Source of the DNA: Bacillota bacterium | Lineage (GTDB): Bacteria > Bacillota > Clostridia > Oscillospirales > Ruminococcaceae | NCBI GenBank assembly: GCA_023439605.1 | Contig: JAEXNS010000091.1 | Span: 1-6,831, forward strand | Direction: 5' to 3' | Length of the DNA stretch: 6,831 nt | Shown here: in pieces, positions 6,501 to 6,831 of the stretch | Layout of the letters: the number at the start of each line of letters is the position of its first letter | Position numbering within the stretch: position 1 is the first letter of the stretch | The notes under the pieces: generated by a model | Seen by the model: only the letters and a program-made list of their open reading frames with translations | Told to the model about the DNA's origin: nothing | Database searches by the model: none | Made by a program: the position numbers and the translations under genes

Positions 6501-6831
6501 AATTGCGTGGTTAGGGTTTTGTTTTGTTTTTATATAGTAAGAGAAATTTTCATTATTATAATTTTCATCACTATGAAAATAGTTTGCCACTACTGCGTTT
6601 TTACCAATAAGTAGAGATTTTATTTCGTTTATTGTAAAATTTAAAATTTCTTCAGAAGGAGAGAGTCGATAATTTGAGTATCCATTTAGGAGATATGATT
6701 TTTGAAGATGATATTCGGATTTTTGTTTTAATGATAAGTCTATTTCTTCTTTTGGTGTTTCATATGGTAGCTCATTTTCAAGAACTGGTCCTATCCATTG
6801 GGAAAGTGTTGATGTATAGAAAGAAGGATAT
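3600..6831 (-). CDS. Secreted papain-family (C1) cysteine protease with dockerin, 5' partial
   Basis: The frame stays open to the window edge, so the GTG at 6590 is an internal Val codon, not the start. In all 1076 residues are visible (numbered from 6830). Residues 1 to about 170 are the second half of a C1 peptidase: the clostridial TLSQWIGPVLE motif, catalytic His at 108 (NHAILIVGWDD) and Asn at 138 (WLIKNSWGDKWGENGYF). The catalytic Cys, propeptide and signal peptide lie outside. Then come a lectin-like domain often paired with this peptidase (about 174-297), a chitobiase-C-terminal-like module (about 375-446, FTLDGTDPN), and a cadherin-like sandwich (about 451-540, beginning LSSLTINKENI). 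Next is a duplicated surface module of about 235 residues (540-784, 785-1014). Last is a type I dockerin (about 1018-1074) with two complete calcium loops, DLNNDSQITYID and DLNKDAKINIFD. It is probably anchored on a cohesin scaffold outside the cell and cuts proteins there. The substrate is unknown. Confidence 0.92.
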   Translation of the reverse strand, partial: YPSFYTSTLSQWIGPVLENELPYETPKEEIDLSLKQKSEYHLQKSYLLNGYSNYRLSPSEEILNFTINEIKSLLIGKNAVVANYFHSDENYNNENFSYYIKTKQNPNHAILIVGWDDNFKKENFKFQPQNNGAWLIKNSWGDKWGENGYFWISYEDASLTDTNVLFVENNDNYDNIYLHDNMGFNTSISADNINRKSSYMANVFTAQNNEDLSAVSFYTTDRKASYEIYIYTNLKNQSNPTSSFLAHKQSGYEDFAGYHTINLDKKVKIEKNSKFSIVVKLTNPTNLYPIAIEACVILGERTQNIDLGRMSKNKINSNTNYYESFISSNGLNWTDTKNLKIMRTSEEKEYFDQDISIYTGNVSIKAFTNSIDKIEFSNKNEYVSKNELINLSCENSNEIYFTLDGTDPNLNSLKFKDSILISKDTLIKASAFINGELKSVNSKHYKLLNSKLSSLTINKENIDLHDLNEKNELYFHLKTLEDSITLFPIGTGKIILNNEILLNSGVTSEPIKLKTGYNKFTISISEEGKLDTVYNLTVFRDYAIVNYYDETIYFDSDTVVTDINNNKLISNQSITPYLGQKLFITPLEHEKYEINLSDREKLTDLSYYINYNNETISNIFSISSRIVFSDNFEMLNSNPAEIRRINILDELYFKLNLKNDTELYFQIPANEKEPASDILHISLPSKEELQDKNFNINQISESSITFTLKDAVTNNSSYEIELFNNNNSADFDNILSFKNRFLSDTITVDNLLPATYYIIKVKYGVTSNSFATYPKYIKIRTLGESNYFYIDYQKEIITIDDSLCEIFTNENHKINSYDSISNLPGENITIFPLDKSKDPFVFEIPSRPLPPDITVDFLNSCLVNELPEGTMFSRYNFIDDYAKIDYFLNNRKLYFFDLYTHGFNSNDIIYLKVNATDSSFSSNVVQLIIPTLKKTPRDFLEISNYGSNYIILKENNLLEYSIKTGRGSNYIWQESNVFENLLPNTEYKIATRFKSTKDTIASLPTMNRIITLSTDYVNGDLNNDSQITYIDYVFLKQYLLKEVDLDNFQIRTADLNKDAKINIFDLSRILYNINYS

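Noticed and set aside
6588..6590. GTG at 6590 as the start of the protease gene.
   Set aside because: The reading frame continues open to the window edge and encodes recognisable C1-peptidase sequence upstream of it (TLSQWIGPVLE), so this is an internal codon.

Overview
The window is strongly AT-rich and all four protein genes lie on the minus strand, so they are transcribed from right to left. It looks like chromosomal DNA of an anaerobic, low-GC clostridial Firmicute. The main reason is a type I dockerin at the C-terminus of a large secreted protein, which points to a cellulosome-type surface complex. AGGAG-like ribosome binding sites and Lys/Asn/Ile-rich proteins agree with this. The species cannot be named from the sequence.

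From right to left (5' to 3' of transcription): (1) 6831-3600 is the 3' part of a very large secreted papain-family (C1) cysteine protease. It is followed by a lectin-like domain, a chitobiase-C-terminal-like module, a cadherin-like sandwich, a duplicated surface module and a terminal dockerin; its N-terminus and catalytic Cys lie beyond the window. (2) 3590-3463 is a 128-bp GC-rich-cored repeat, starting nine bases after the protease stop codon. (3) 3348-2650 is an OmpR/PhoB-type response regulator and (4) 2672-789 its partner histidine kinase, overlapping by 23 bp in one operon. The kinase has an unusually long outer region with tandem NPYF repeats and a Pro/Thr-rich stalk. (5) 762-635 is a second 128-bp copy of the repeat, in inverted orientation to the first. 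(6) 593-1 is the N-terminal two thirds of a LysR-type regulator, cut by the window edge.

The kinase/regulator pair probably senses something at the cell wall or outside the cell and controls transcription. Its targets cannot be read from the sequence. The dockerin protease next to it is a reasonable but unproven candidate. The most distinctive feature is the pair of equal-length MITE-like elements with imperfect terminal inverted repeats. They face each other in opposite orientation and bracket exactly the two-component operon.
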